From Sinorhizobium mexicanum (GTDB lineage: Bacteria; Pseudomonadota; Alphaproteobacteria; Rhizobiales; Rhizobiaceae), in contig NZ_CP041238.1 in NCBI RefSeq assembly GCF_013488225.1, forward strand, positions 2,753,501-2,817,500: 64,000 nucleotides of DNA, given 5' to 3'. Position numbers and translations under genes: made by a program. The number at the start of each line of letters is the position of its first letter. Within the stretch, counting starts at the first letter, position 1. The notes under the pieces are model-generated. The model was not told the origin of the DNA. It did no database searches and saw only the letters and a program-made list of their open reading frames with translations. This document shows, piece by piece, positions 53,037 through 63,707 of this stretch.

Positions 53037-54008
53037 ATGCACTACAGAACACTCGGCCGTACCGGCCTCAGCGTTTCCGAAATCGGTTATGGTGCCTGGG
53101 GCATCGGCAACAGCGGCTGGCGGGGCGCCGACGACGAGGAGTCGGGCCGCGCGCTTAACCGGGCGATCGACCTCGGACTCACCTTCATCGACACGGCGCT
53201 CGGCTATGGCGAAGGCCACAGCGAAAGGCTGGTCGGCAAACTGCTCAAGGAACGCTCGGAGACGATCCACGTCGCAACCAAGATCCCGCCGAGGAACCGG
53301 GTGTGGCCGGCCCGCCCCGGCACGCCGGTCGAGGATGGGTTCCCCGCGGACCACGTCATCGCCTGCACTGAAACGAGCCTCAGGAATCTCGGCGTCGACA
53401 CCATCGACGTGCAGCAGTTTCACGTCTGGTCGGACGAATGGGTCGGCCGTGGCGACTGGCTCTCGGCGGTCGAGCGCCTGAAGCGGGATGGCAAGATCCG
53501 CTTCTTCGGGGTCTCGATCAACGACTACGAGCCGGAAAACGCCCTCGCCCTCATCGAAAGCGGCGTCGTCGACAGCGTGCAGGTGATCTACAACGTCTTC
53601 GAACAGACGCCCGAGGAAAAGCTGTTTCCGGCCTGCGAGCGCCACAATGTCGGCGTGATCGTGCGGGTGGCCCTGGACGAGGGCGGCCTCACCGGCCAGA
53701 TCCGCGCCGACACCTTCTTTCCGGAGGGAGACTTCAGGGCCAATTATTTCCGCGGTGACCGCAAGGCCGAGGTCGAGCGGCGCGCGCGCAAGATCGTCGA
53801 TGACCTGGCGATCGCCCCCGACGCGCTCGCCGAGATGGCGCTGCGCTTCGTGCTCAGCCACCCGGCCGTTTCCACCGTCATCCCCGGCATGCGCTCGGTG
53901 CGCAATGTCGAGCGCAATTGCGCTATCGGCGACGGACGCGGCCTTCCGGCCGAGCAGCAGGAGAGACTGCGCGCGCACAAATGGCCGCGCAATTTCTATC
54001 GCGATTGA
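53037..54008 (+). CDS. Aldo/keto reductase of the sugar locus
   Basis: 323 residues. Tetrad: Asp and Tyr in [15 protein letters not shown], Lys in [11 protein letters not shown], His in [11 protein letters not shown]; cofactor end [17 protein letters not shown]. Reduces a sugar aldehyde or oxidises a sugar alcohol with NAD(P). Similar to the L-glyceraldehyde/sugar-type bacterial AKRs. 131 bases after the dehydrogenase stop and presumably co-regulated. ATG at 53037. Confidence 0.9.
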   Translation: MHYRTLGRTGLSVSEIGYGAWGIGNSGWRGADDEESGRALNRAIDLGLTFIDTALGYGEGHSERLVGKLLKERSETIHVATKIPPRNRVWPARPGTPVEDGFPADHVIACTETSLRNLGVDTIDVQQFHVWSDEWVGRGDWLSAVERLKRDGKIRFFGVSINDYEPENALALIESGVVDSVQVIYNVFEQTPEEKLFPACERHNVGVIVRVALDEGGLTGQIRADTFFPEGDFRANYFRGDRKAEVERRARKIVDDLAIAPDALAEMALRFVLSHPAVSTVIPGMRSVRNVERNCAIGDGRGLPAEQQERLRAHKWPRNFYRD

Positions 54009-54191
54009 ACCTTCGATCGACGTTTCGCAACGCTCGAACCGCCTTCCCAAGGCCGCCGGCGCCCCACGGACGCTCGCGGCCCGCGCCTACGCTCACGACA
54101 AGCCCGTCCCGAGGGAACGGAAGCGGCGCATGATGGTTGGAACTCCACGTATTGCACGCGAAGTGCAGAGAAGAACATTGGAGGTTCCACC

Positions 54192-54446
54192 ATGTTGAAC
54201 AGAGTGTTGGTTGCGGCTGCGATGCTCACGGTTGTTGCGTCGCCCGTCTTTGCACAGGCCGATATCAAGTGCGATCAGGCGGGGATGACGAAGCTCGAGA
54301 CCGACGTCAGCCAGATCACCGATGCGATGAAGAAGGACTACGCCAACAAGGAACTCGCCATGGCTAAAAAGGCGATGAACGCCAAGGAGATGGACAAGTG
54401 CAAGACGCACATGTCCAACGCGATGAAGGGTAACGAGCCGATGTAG
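54192..54446 (+). CDS. Small secreted helical protein
   Basis: 84 residues. Signal peptide MLNRVLVAAAMLTVVASPVFA, then a charged mature part of ~62 residues rich in Lys, Met and Asp with two Cys (IKCDQ and MDKCKTH). Likely periplasmic and helical. I do not recognise a named family, though similar small Lys/Met-rich secreted proteins are frequent in rhizobia. ATG at 54192 behind GGAGGTTCCACC, a strong ribosome site. Confidence 0.75.
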   Translation: MLNRVLVAAAMLTVVASPVFAQADIKCDQAGMTKLETDVSQITDAMKKDYANKELAMAKKAMNAKEMDKCKTHMSNAMKGNEPM

Positions 54447-54505
54447 CGGCCGGCAAGCGCAAGGGCGCGCGACCCTCTGCGGAGGCGGCGCTCCCTCGCA
54501 CATTG

Positions 54506-54609
54506 AGAGCAGTTCCACGAAAAGTGTGTAACGGTTTTCCGTCCGGAATTGCGTGGTCTCAAAGAGTTAGATCATTTCACTGTTTCAATGAAACAATGAA
54601 ATGATCTAG
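54506..54609. repeat. RIME1-like repeat, full copy
   Basis: AGAGCAGTTCCACGAAAAGTG...TTCCGTCCGGAATTGCG...AAAGAGTTAGATCATTTC, ending in the hairpin TCATTTCAC...GAAATGATCTAGA. Its right end holds the stop codon of the TauE-like gene. Confidence 0.85.
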
Positions 54610-55436
54610 AGCCATCCGATTAGCTCGAGCGTCTGGTAGCCGGCCAAAAGCGTGATCAGGGATCCGACGAGCCGCAGGAGCGTCTTCTCTTGCAACGCCT
54701 TGACGACCCATCCTGCAAGAGGCGCCGCAAAAACACCCCCGATGATCAGGCCGCCAACAGACGTGAAGTAATGGTGGGATTCACCGGCTTGTTCCCAATG
54801 GCCGGTTACAATCGTGGCGAGGAAGCTCAGCGACACTGAAAGTGCGATCAGGAATTCGGTCGCATTGACCGTTCCGATCACGTATCGCGGCTGTCCACCG
54901 GCGCCAAGCAGACCGGTGGTGGCGACAGGCCCCCAGCCGCCACCGCCCGCCGCATCCAGAAATCCGGCGATTGCGCCGAGCGGCGCTACAACTCTCAGCT
55001 TCACGGGATTGGTGGGAATACGACGAAACGACCGCAACAACAGCCAGCTCCCAACGACAGCGAGATAGGCTGTGACGAATGGCTTGACCTGATCTCCCTC
55101 AAACGAGGTAAGGACAAAAGCACCGAGCATACCCCCGCCAACACCAAACGGGATCAGTCGCCGAAACAGCTTCCAGTCGATGTTGCGATGATAAAGATGA
55201 GCCGACCCCGAAGCGGCGGTGGTGAACAATTCCGCGGCATGCGCTGAAGCTGACGCTTGCGCCGGCGGCACCCCAAAGGCGAGGAGCACCGTCGAAGAGA
55301 TCACCCCATAGGCCATCCCAAGAGCACCATCGACCAATTGGGCCAGAAACCCGACTACCGCAAACAGCAGGAAGTCTTCTATCAGAGGCTCCGCCCATAA
55401 GTTGCGTCGCAGCAGCCTGGCGTATGCAACGCACAC
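54606..55436 (-). CDS. TauE/SafE-type sulfite/anion exporter permease
   Basis: 276 residues, about eight helices in two internally similar halves: VGFLAQLVDGALGMAYGVIS and APLGAIAGFLDAAGGGGWGP carry the family Gly motifs. Moves sulfonate, sulfite or related anions across the inner membrane; substrate unproven. The start at 55436 is a GTG (VCVAYARLL); a later start near LIEDFLLFAVVG is possible, as the family begins there. The last codons and the stop come from a dispersed repeat. Confidence 0.8.
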   Translation of the reverse strand: MCVAYARLLRRNLWAEPLIEDFLLFAVVGFLAQLVDGALGMAYGVISSTVLLAFGVPPAQASASAHAAELFTTAASGSAHLYHRNIDWKLFRRLIPFGVGGGMLGAFVLTSFEGDQVKPFVTAYLAVVGSWLLLRSFRRIPTNPVKLRVVAPLGAIAGFLDAAGGGGWGPVATTGLLGAGGQPRYVIGTVNATEFLIALSVSLSFLATIVTGHWEQAGESHHYFTSVGGLIIGGVFAAPLAGWVVKALQEKTLLRLVGSLITLLAGYQTLELIGWL

Positions 55437-55620
55437 ACGGAGGCCCTATGGCTCGACCAAGTTGCAGTCGGAATGCTCTTGGCAAGCAGAAAACGGACCA
55501 TGCGCCGGGCTTGTTCCCGGGATGTGGCCAATTTCAGCGCTTGGCGCGGAAGGAAGGCGTGAGCGGTTTTCCACTCGTACTCCGCTTAAGCCATTGAAAT
55601 CGAGTACGAACTGGCCGCCA

Positions 55621-55660
55621 AAGAAGAAAGCCGGGGCAAAACACCCCGGCTTCCTTTTGC
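55621..55660. terminator. Bidirectional rho-independent terminator
   Basis: AAGCCGGGG/CCCCGGCTT (55628-55636 and 55644-55652) with loop CAAAACA; T-rich on the plus side (TTCCTTTTG) and A-rich on the minus (AAAGAAGAAA), so it can end ilvC reading leftward. Confidence 0.85.
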
Positions 55661-55730
55661 CTCTTGGGAGGTAGGGGCATGCCGCGCCACGCATCCAGGA
55701 TGCACAAGGGACGCGGCACGCTTGCAAATG

Positions 55731-55773
55731 GCGCATAACCCCGAAAATCGATGCGATTTTCGGGGTTATGCGC
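55731..55773. repeat. Perfect 20-base inverted repeat with three-base loop, beside the ilvC stop
   Basis: Arm GCGCATAACCCCGAAAATCG, loop ATG, then its exact complement. Six bases beyond the ilvC stop. Intergenic hairpins of this sequence type recur across rhizobial genomes in my knowledge; only one copy is in this window. Confidence 0.8.
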
Positions 55774-55779
55774 GTCCTC

Positions 55780-57557
<1,778 letters not shown>

Positions 57558-57575
57558 TTCGCCATCGCTCCGTCA

Positions 57576-57589
57576 GTACCGTACGGTAC
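57576..57589. promoter_or_regulatory. Palindrome GTACCGTACGGTAC before the TetR gene
   Basis: Perfect 14-base palindrome with an overlapping ACGGTACGG continuation (to about 57592). Likely operator of the adjacent TetR. Confidence 0.6.
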
Positions 57590-57702
57590 GGTTCGCATGT
57601 TTTTAGTGCGATGGCGCGGGAGCGTCAAGGCGATTTTGTGAGGAAATGAATGCGGCGGGGAAAGTGCCAGCAACCGGTGGCCGGCCATGCGTCTCGACGA
57701 GG

Positions 57703-58911
57703 TCAGACCTTCACGAGCATCGCCGTCCCGTACATGAAGGCGACGCCCGTCGTCAGCCCTGCGATCGTGGCCGGCGCGAGGAGCGCCGTTGTCCCACGTC
57801 CGTCGGACCGCATCAGATAGGCGGCGACCTCGACTATGACCTGCAGTATGGCTCCCGCTCCGACTGCCAGAGCCAGGGCCGACCATTGTGGCGCGTAGGC
57901 AAGGCTGCCGATCCAGAGACCGACGACGGCGGGTCCTCCGGCGAGCAAGGCCAGCGCCGCAAAGATCCAGAGCGCCGGCCGCTTCTTCAGCAGCGGCGCC
58001 GAAATTCCGATGCCTTCGGTGATGTTGTGCGCCATGAACCCCAGCACCAGGAACGAGCCCAAACCCGCCGCTCCTGCCGCGAAGGCCGCACCGATTGCCA
58101 ACCCTTCGCCGAGATTATGGAGGCCGATGCCGAGCGCGATGAAGGTTGCAAGCGCCACCCCGCTCGGCGCGCCCTGACGTCTGCCGACTGCCATCAGCAA
58201 AAGGAAGCTGGCGGCCGCCGCAAGCCAGACCATCGCCTGCCCCTGGAAGATGGCCGCCGCCTCGCCCGCCAGCTCGAACGCTTCTGCCGTGGCATCGACG
58301 AGAAGGAACGCCAGCAGCCCGACGGTCAGTGCGAGCAGGAAATCCATGCCGTCACGGCCGACGCCACGGAGGGCGGGATAGAACATCATTCCGATCGTCA
58401 CGGGTACGAACCCGACAAAGACGCCGAGCAGCGCTTGCGACAGAAGGCTCGTGGCGTTGTGCGCCGGCGTCGGCACGGCGACTGCGATTTCATGCTCGAA
58501 CGTCGCCCCAGTGTTGGTGACGATGTTGATCGCGTGCGCCTCCCCCAGCACCCACGGGAACGGCAAATGAATCCAGGCCGTCGACCCACGGCTGATCGGC
58601 CCGGGCGGATCCTGCGTGAACTGCCAATAGGCGTCGTCGACCTGGACCTGGGCGATCGTCATCGGCTCCGAACCGCCGGCGCGGACGAGGACGCGGATAC
58701 CGTCATCCGACAGGATCGTCCGCTCGAAGGTCAGGGTTTCGACAGGTGGGGCGCCATTGCCGAAGCGCTGCAACGGATTGGTAACCACAAGCCAGACGAT
58801 CGCCAGGCCAAGTGCGGCCATGGGCAAAATGAGCCACAGCAGCGCCGCACGGGATTTGCGCGCCGGGCCGGCGGTCTGGTCGGCTGCCGTTATGCGGGAG
58901 ACCTCGTTCAT
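57703..58911 (-). CDS. ZIP-family metal permease with extracytoplasmic N-terminal domain
   Basis: 402 residues. One helix (LLWLILPMAALGLAIVWLVV, ~25-45), then a ~100-residue beta-rich extracytoplasmic domain (LTFERTILSDDGIRVLVRAG...HEIAVAVPTPAH), then about eight helices with both ZIP metal motifs: GIGLHNLGEGLAIGAA and MAHNITEGIGISAP. ZIP proteins import divalent metals such as Zn, Fe or Mn. The start overlaps the multicopper oxidase stop (ATGA), so the two proteins are made together; an MntR-like regulator is divergent. Metal specificity is not shown by sequence, but the regulator points to Mn or Fe. Confidence 0.85.
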   Translation of the reverse strand: MNEVSRITAADQTAGPARKSRAALLWLILPMAALGLAIVWLVVTNPLQRFGNGAPPVETLTFERTILSDDGIRVLVRAGGSEPMTIAQVQVDDAYWQFTQDPPGPISRGSTAWIHLPFPWVLGEAHAINIVTNTGATFEHEIAVAVPTPAHNATSLLSQALLGVFVGFVPVTIGMMFYPALRGVGRDGMDFLLALTVGLLAFLLVDATAEAFELAGEAAAIFQGQAMVWLAAAASFLLLMAVGRRQGAPSGVALATFIALGIGLHNLGEGLAIGAAFAAGAAGLGSFLVLGFMAHNITEGIGISAPLLKKRPALWIFAALALLAGGPAVVGLWIGSLAYAPQWSALALAVGAGAILQVIVEVAAYLMRSDGRGTTALLAPATIAGLTTGVAFMYGTAMLVKV

Positions 58912-60029
58912 GCGATCGCCTCCACGACATCAAACATGCCCGACCAGCCGAGTTCGGTGAACTCCGATTGGTGCGGATGGAACATGTAGAGGCCGGGCTC
59001 GTGGTCCTTGAACGAAAATTCGATGATGCCGCGCTGGGCCTGGCACTGGGTGATCAGGTCCACTGTCTTGAGGGTCGGTGCCAGGGTCGTTCCCTGGTCG
59101 AAATAATCGAAGAAATTGCCGTGCAGGTGGAACGAGTTGATCGGGTCGAATTCGACGATGTTGGCAAGATAAATGCGAACCGGCCTGTCCCGCACGATCC
59201 GGATCGGCCGCTTCATGTAGGCATGCGCGACCGTGTTCACCGCGTAGACTTCGTTCTCGTTGTCGAAATTGGTGTCGAAGCCGTTCATCACCATGGCGAA
59301 TTCCTGCCACTCGGCGTTTTCCGGCGTGCCGAGAAGGCGGGAACGGGCAATGTCGGTGAGCTCTGGATGCCTGGCGGGATCGGGGTCGATGACGAAAAGG
59401 CCGTACATGCCCTTCTGGATGTGCCGCTTCAGCGGAAGCGCATGGCAGTGGTAGAGATGGCAGCCGAACGGCCGCGCGTCGAATTCGTACACGAACTCGT
59501 CGCCGGGATCGATCAGGCCCGCGCCGGGAACGCCGTCCATGCGCGCCGCGTGAATGCCATGGAAATGCATTGAATGAGGGTGCGAACCCAGGTTCCTGAA
59601 GACGATCCGTAGCCGGTCACCCTCGGTCGCCCGGAGCGAGGGGCCGGGCACGCGCCCGTTATAGGTCCACGCCGGGAACATGATCCCGGGCGCAATTTCG
59701 ATTTCCCTGTCGATCGCCTCCACTTCGAATGTACGAAGGTTCCGGCCGTCGGGCAGCCGGGAAACGGTACCCGTATCCCACTCCGTCAGCAGCTTCGCGG
59801 TCTCGAAACCATTGCGCGCTTCATCGACGTCACCGACGGTGATCATCGCTCCGTGGGCCGAACCATGGCCCAGCAAGGGCGAAGCGGCCGTATGCGCTGA
59901 ATGGCCGGCCGAATAGTCTGATTGAGCGAGCGACGATCCACTCGCACAGATCACGCTCCCACCGGCAGCCGAAACGCCGCCCCAGAGCAGTCCACGTCTG
60001 GTGATTTCAAACGGCCCCCATTTGGTCAT
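58908..60029 (-). CDS. Two-domain multicopper oxidase, Tat-exported
   Basis: 373 residues. Twin-arginine signal (EITRRGLLWGG) and a His-rich stretch after it (AGHSAHTAASPLLGHGSAHG). Copper sites: HPHSMHFHG (H152, H155, H157), HLYHCHALPLKRHIQKGM (H191, H194, C195, H196, H203, M208 with type 1 Cu ligands), FHLHGN (H301, H303) and MFHPHQSEF (H351, H353). With two cupredoxin domains and the type 1 site in domain 1, it is a small-laccase-like oxidase, probably trimeric. It oxidises a substrate such as Mn(II), Fe(II), Cu(I) or a phenol using O2 in the periplasm. Operon with the ZIP permease; divergent MntR-like gene. Confidence 0.88.
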   Translation of the reverse strand: MTKWGPFEITRRGLLWGGVSAAGGSVICASGSSLAQSDYSAGHSAHTAASPLLGHGSAHGAMITVGDVDEARNGFETAKLLTEWDTGTVSRLPDGRNLRTFEVEAIDREIEIAPGIMFPAWTYNGRVPGPSLRATEGDRLRIVFRNLGSHPHSMHFHGIHAARMDGVPGAGLIDPGDEFVYEFDARPFGCHLYHCHALPLKRHIQKGMYGLFVIDPDPARHPELTDIARSRLLGTPENAEWQEFAMVMNGFDTNFDNENEVYAVNTVAHAYMKRPIRIVRDRPVRIYLANIVEFDPINSFHLHGNFFDYFDQGTTLAPTLKTVDLITQCQAQRGIIEFSFKDHEPGLYMFHPHQSEFTELGWSGMFDVVEAIA

Positions 60030-60082
60030 GCGGGCACTCCATCGTTAGTACGATCAAATAAAATAAGCACAAGACAGGAAAT

Positions 60083-60096
60083 ATAGCAATGGCTAA
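60083..60096. promoter_or_regulatory. MntR-type operator, copy 1 (before multicopper oxidase)
   Basis: ATAGCAATGGCTAA, 54 bases before the oxidase start. It is the exact reverse complement (14 bases) of copy 2 and has internal arms TAGC/GCTA around four bases. Confidence 0.7.
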
Positions 60097-60149
60097 GTCA
60101 TGAGACAGGGTCCGGTTCGATGCGCGGGAGTTCACAGGGTGAGACATTT

Positions 60150-60163
60150 TTAGCCATTGCTAT
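60150..60163. promoter_or_regulatory. MntR-type operator, copy 2 (before the regulator)
   Basis: TTAGCCATTGCTAT, 43 bases before the regulator start and inverted relative to copy 1, so each copy faces its own gene. Confidence 0.7.
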
Positions 60164-60205
60164 GATTTCGACAGAGGCCTACGATGTCGCGCAAGGAGCC
60201 ATACG

Positions 60206-60676
60206 ATGTCCGACCAGACAGCCAGATCTGAAGAGATCACGATGCCCCTCATCGACCCGGAAACCCAGGTCGAGAGCTTCCGCCAGACCCGGAGCAACCG
60301 GCGGACGGAGCTTGTCGAGGACTATGTCGAGCTGATTGCCGACCTGATCGATGACAACGGTGAGGCAAGGCAGGTCGAGATCGCGCAGCGGCTTGGCGTT
60401 GCCCAGCCAACGGTGGCGAAAATGCTGAAGCGGCTGGCCGCCGAAGAATTGATCGTCCAGCGGCCGTACCGTGGCGTTTTCCTGACGGCCGCCGGACGGG
60501 AAATCGCCGAAAGGTCAAAGGCGCGCCACGAGATCGTCGTCTCGTTTCTCCTCGCGCTGGGCATCAGCCCAGCCACCGCCCGCATCGATGCCGAGGGCAT
60601 CGAGCACCACGTCAGCGACGAAACGCTCGAAGCCTTCGGGCGCTACATCCGCCGCGCGGACCGCAAGGCGCAGTAA
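60206..60676 (+). CDS. mntR: MntR/DtxR-family metalloregulator
   Basis: 156 residues, MntR length. Winged [43 protein letters not shown] and [20 protein letters not shown]; dimerisation/metal half with [20 protein letters not shown] (Glu and His of the Mn/Fe site). These proteins bind Mn(II) or Fe(II) and repress metal uptake genes. The paired 14-base sites between it and the oxidase indicate that it controls both itself and the oxidase-ZIP operon. ATG at 60206 with AAGGAG seven bases before. The N-terminal ~30 residues are a low-complexity extension. Confidence 0.88.
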   Translation: MSDQTARSEEITMPLIDPETQVESFRQTRSNRRTELVEDYVELIADLIDDNGEARQVEIAQRLGVAQPTVAKMLKRLAAEELIVQRPYRGVFLTAAGREIAERSKARHEIVVSFLLALGISPATARIDAEGIEHHVSDETLEAFGRYIRRADRKAQ

Positions 60677-60742
60677 TCCTCAAGTGCTGCTCCTTTGCGC
60701 GTATGAGCAGACGCGTGGCGCTGTAGTCACCTCATCGCCGTC

Positions 60743-61594
60743 TCAAGGTCGCCAGCCATGCACCGCCGCCTCCACGAAGGCGGCGACCGCAGCGACGCTC
60801 GGCACGCGCGCCCTTTCGGGATGGATCATCAGATAGGCGGGCCGATCAGCCACGGTGGCCGGCTCGTCGACGATCTCGAAGCGCGGATCGTGCCGGACGG
60901 AGAGCTCCGGCAGCATCACCTCGGCGCCGAGCGCAAGCGCGGCTTCGGTCAGGATCTCGAGTTTATCGGCGGTGAGCACGACGCGGGCCTCCGGCCTTGC
61001 CCGATCGAGCGCCAGCATTTCCGGTACATGCGCAAGCGTATCGCGGTAGCGCACGACCGGATGCTCGCCCGGCAGAAGGCCGGCGGGGCGGCAGAGCCGG
61101 AAGCGGATCGCGCCGATGCGCTTGATCCGCGTCGTGTCCTCGCCGGTGCGGCCGAGGCGCACGGCGATGTCGGCCTCGCGGCGCTCGAAGCTCAGCGCCT
61201 GGTCGTCAGCCACGAGGTCGAGGGTGATCCCGGGATGGCTGCGCTCGAGCTCGCCAAGCGCCGGCGCAATGATGTGGGCGAGAACGAAGCTGACGCTCGT
61301 CATGCGCACATGGCCGTGAAGCTCGGCCGTCGCCCGCTTCAGCGCTGCCATCGACAGCGACGCCTCCTCCGAAATTGTCTGCAGCCGGTCGAGCACCGTG
61401 GCAAGCACCGGTGTCGGCGTAAGCCGTCCACCGATGCGGTCGAAAAGCGCCGCCCCGATCCGCCGCTCGAGCGCCGCGAGCCGGCGTGCAATCGTCGTCT
61501 GGTCAACGCCGAGAGTGCGCGCGGCGGCACTCAGTGTCCCGCCCCGAATGATGTGGTCGAGCAATTCGAGGTCAGCCCAGCTCTCTGCATTCAT
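60743..61594 (-). CDS. LysR-family regulator of the divergent hydrolase
   Basis: 283 residues. N-terminal winged HTH LLDHIIRGGTLSAAARTLGV with DQTTIARRLAALERRIGAAL, then a periplasmic-binding-like effector domain. Divergent from an isochorismatase-fold hydrolase by 85 bases, the classical LysR layout, so it probably activates that gene in response to a small molecule. ATG at 61594. Confidence 0.9.
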   Translation of the reverse strand: MNAESWADLELLDHIIRGGTLSAAARTLGVDQTTIARRLAALERRIGAALFDRIGGRLTPTPVLATVLDRLQTISEEASLSMAALKRATAELHGHVRMTSVSFVLAHIIAPALGELERSHPGITLDLVADDQALSFERREADIAVRLGRTGEDTTRIKRIGAIRFRLCRPAGLLPGEHPVVRYRDTLAHVPEMLALDRARPEARVVLTADKLEILTEAALALGAEVMLPELSVRHDPRFEIVDEPATVADRPAYLMIHPERARVPSVAAVAAFVEAAVHGWRP

Positions 61595-61679
61595 GCAGGT
61601 TCATCTCCGAAAACTTCGACTTCATCGGCGTTTTCGCGGAGCATAGGGTGAAGCATCCGAACAGGCAATGGAGCCCGCC

Positions 61680-62291
61680 ATGACGACCTCGCCCTTCACC
61701 CTCTTCTCCCTCGCCGGCCGCGAGCCCGTGCCACCGGCGCTTGGCGAAGCCACGCTGATCCTTATCGACTATCAGAACGAGTATCTTTCCGGACCGCTGA
61801 CGCTCGTCGCCGCGGAAGCCGCCGTCGGGCACGCCGGCGTCCTGCTTGCCGCCGCGCGGCAGGCTGGCGCGAAGATCATCCATGTCGCGCACAAGGGTGC
61901 GGCTGGCGGGCCCTTCGATCGTGCCGCCGAACGGGGCGCGTTCATCGACACGCTGAAACCGCTTCCCTCCGAGGCGATCGTCGAAAAGCCGCGTCCGAAC
62001 GCCTTCTCCGGCACCGGCCTTGCCGATCTCGTCGGCCCCTCCGGCACGAAGGTCGTGATCGCCGGTTTCATGACCCACAACTGCGTGTCCTCGACGGCGC
62101 GTGCCGCGCTCGATCTCGGTTACGAGATCACTATCGCGGGCGATGCCTGCGCCACCCGCGACCTCCCTTCGCCGGCGGGCCCCGTCACGGCGCGTGAACT
62201 GCATATCGCCGAACTTGCCGCACTCGCCGATCGCCATGCCTGCGTCACCGACGTCGCGACACTCACCCTCCGGAAAGGCGAGGCAGCCTAA
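61680..62291 (+). CDS. Isochorismatase-fold cysteine hydrolase
   Basis: 203 residues. Triad D30 (LILIDYQNEY), K103 (IVEKPRPNAF) and C135 (THNCVSSTARAAL). Hydrolyses an amide or related bond; nicotinamidase or N-carbamoylsarcosine-type enzymes are among relatives, but the substrate is unknown. The ATG at 61680 is chosen because GGAG is seven bases before it; an in-frame ATG four codons upstream is part of that same site. Under the divergent LysR. Confidence 0.85.
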   Translation: MTTSPFTLFSLAGREPVPPALGEATLILIDYQNEYLSGPLTLVAAEAAVGHAGVLLAAARQAGAKIIHVAHKGAAGGPFDRAAERGAFIDTLKPLPSEAIVEKPRPNAFSGTGLADLVGPSGTKVVIAGFMTHNCVSSTARAALDLGYEITIAGDACATRDLPSPAGPVTARELHIAELAALADRHACVTDVATLTLRKGEAA

Positions 62292-62436
62292 GCTGTTGGT
62301 GAAGATGACATTTCGGGCGCCGGCCATCCGCCGGCGCATCGGACACATTACAAAAATATAATGATCTCAATGCTTTTCGCTGATCTCGTTCATCTCTATT
62401 TTGAGAAGCAATGAACGCAAGCGAAGCGGTGAGGCC

Positions 62437-63699
62437 ATGAGCAAGGCAGCGAAGACGATCAGGGACGAGGCGACGGCGCTCAAGCCCACCCCCGCCAATG
62501 TGCGTGTCATCCCGGCAGCCGCGCCGCCGGTTCGCCGGAAGCGCCGCTCGCGCCTCTGGATCGCCGTGCCCGTTATCCTCGCCGTGCTCGGCGCGGGCTA
62601 TTATGCCTGGAGCCAATACGGGTCAGAGCCGACGACCGCCATGATCACGCAGGTCGTCGCTCGCGGCGACATCGAGGACAACGTCACGGCCGTCGGCACC
62701 CTCGACGCCATCAACTCCGTCGATGCCGGCGCACAGGTTTCCGGCCAGTTGAAATCGCTCCATGTCGAGATTGGCGACAAGGTCGAAGCAAACCAGCTTG
62801 TCGCCGAAATCGACCCGGCCACGATCGAAAACCGCATCGAAATCGACCAGGCGGAACTCGCTAATCTCGAGGCGCAGCTCGTCTCGAAGAAGGCGCAGCT
62901 CGTGCTGAAGCAGGCGAATATCGAGCGCCAGCGCAATCTGGTCGCGACCAACAGCGTTTCGCAATCGACGCTTGACCAGGCGGTCGCCGATCATGCTGCC
63001 GCCGGCGCCGATGTGAAAGCCATCGAGGCGCAGATCCGCAAGCAGAAGGCGACGCTCGCCGGCGACAAGGTCGATCTCGGCTACACCAAGATCTATGCGC
63101 CGATGGCGGGCACGATCGTCGCCAATCCGGCCAAGGAAGGCCAGACCTTGAACGCCAACCAGACGACGCCGACGATCGTCACCATCGCCGATCTTTCGAC
63201 GATGACGGTGAAGGCGCAGGTCTCCGAGGCTGATGTCGGCAAGCTCAAGATGGGCATGGACGCCTATTTCACCCTGCTCGGCCAGCCCGGCAAACGCTTC
63301 ACCGGCAAATTGCGGCAGATCCAGCCGATGCCGGACACGGAAAACAACGTCGTCCTCTATTACGCCCTCTTCGACGTGCCCAACCCGACGGGCGAGCTGA
63401 TGATGTCGATGAGCGCCCAGGTCTTCTTCGTCGAGGCTGCGGCCAAGGACGTCCTCGTCGTCCCGAGCGCAGCGATCCATGCGAACGGCGAAGGCAGGGC
63501 GCAGGTGACCGTCGTCACGCCCTCGGGCGCGACCGAGAACCGCGCAGTCGAGGTCGGCATCCGCAACCGCGTCAGCGCCGAGATCGTCAGCGGTCTTGAG
63601 GAAGGCGACCGCGTCGTCGTCGACGCGGCGTCCGCCTCGACCGGCGACAGCGCCCGCGGTAACCGTGCGCGCGGCATCCGCATGCCGCCGATGTTCTGA
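62437..63699 (+). CDS. macA: MacA-like periplasmic adaptor
   Basis: 420 residues. A ~50-residue cytosolic start, one helix ([19 protein letters not shown]), split lipoyl ([20 protein letters not shown] and [19 protein letters not shown]) around a coiled coil (~120-185), then barrel and membrane-proximal domains. Works with MacB, whose gene starts nine bases later, to export macrolides, lipopeptides or similar. The ATG at 62437 has GAGG before it; a frame from 62401 lacks one. Confidence 0.9.
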   Translation: MSKAAKTIRDEATALKPTPANVRVIPAAAPPVRRKRRSRLWIAVPVILAVLGAGYYAWSQYGSEPTTAMITQVVARGDIEDNVTAVGTLDAINSVDAGAQVSGQLKSLHVEIGDKVEANQLVAEIDPATIENRIEIDQAELANLEAQLVSKKAQLVLKQANIERQRNLVATNSVSQSTLDQAVADHAAAGADVKAIEAQIRKQKATLAGDKVDLGYTKIYAPMAGTIVANPAKEGQTLNANQTTPTIVTIADLSTMTVKAQVSEADVGKLKMGMDAYFTLLGQPGKRFTGKLRQIQPMPDTENNVVLYYALFDVPNPTGELMMSMSAQVFFVEAAAKDVLVVPSAAIHANGEGRAQVTVVTPSGATENRAVEVGIRNRVSAEIVSGLEEGDRVVVDAASASTGDSARGNRARGIRMPPMF

Positions 63700-63707
63700 G
63701 CGCGCCC

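Larger units (their letters stand above)
55437..55779. other. Gap between TauE-like and ilvC genes with two hairpins
   Basis: 343 bases with no gene. Holds the ilvC terminator (55621-55660) and a perfect 20-base-arm hairpin (55731-55773); the first ~180 bases show nothing notable and must contain the TauE promoter. Confidence 0.5.
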
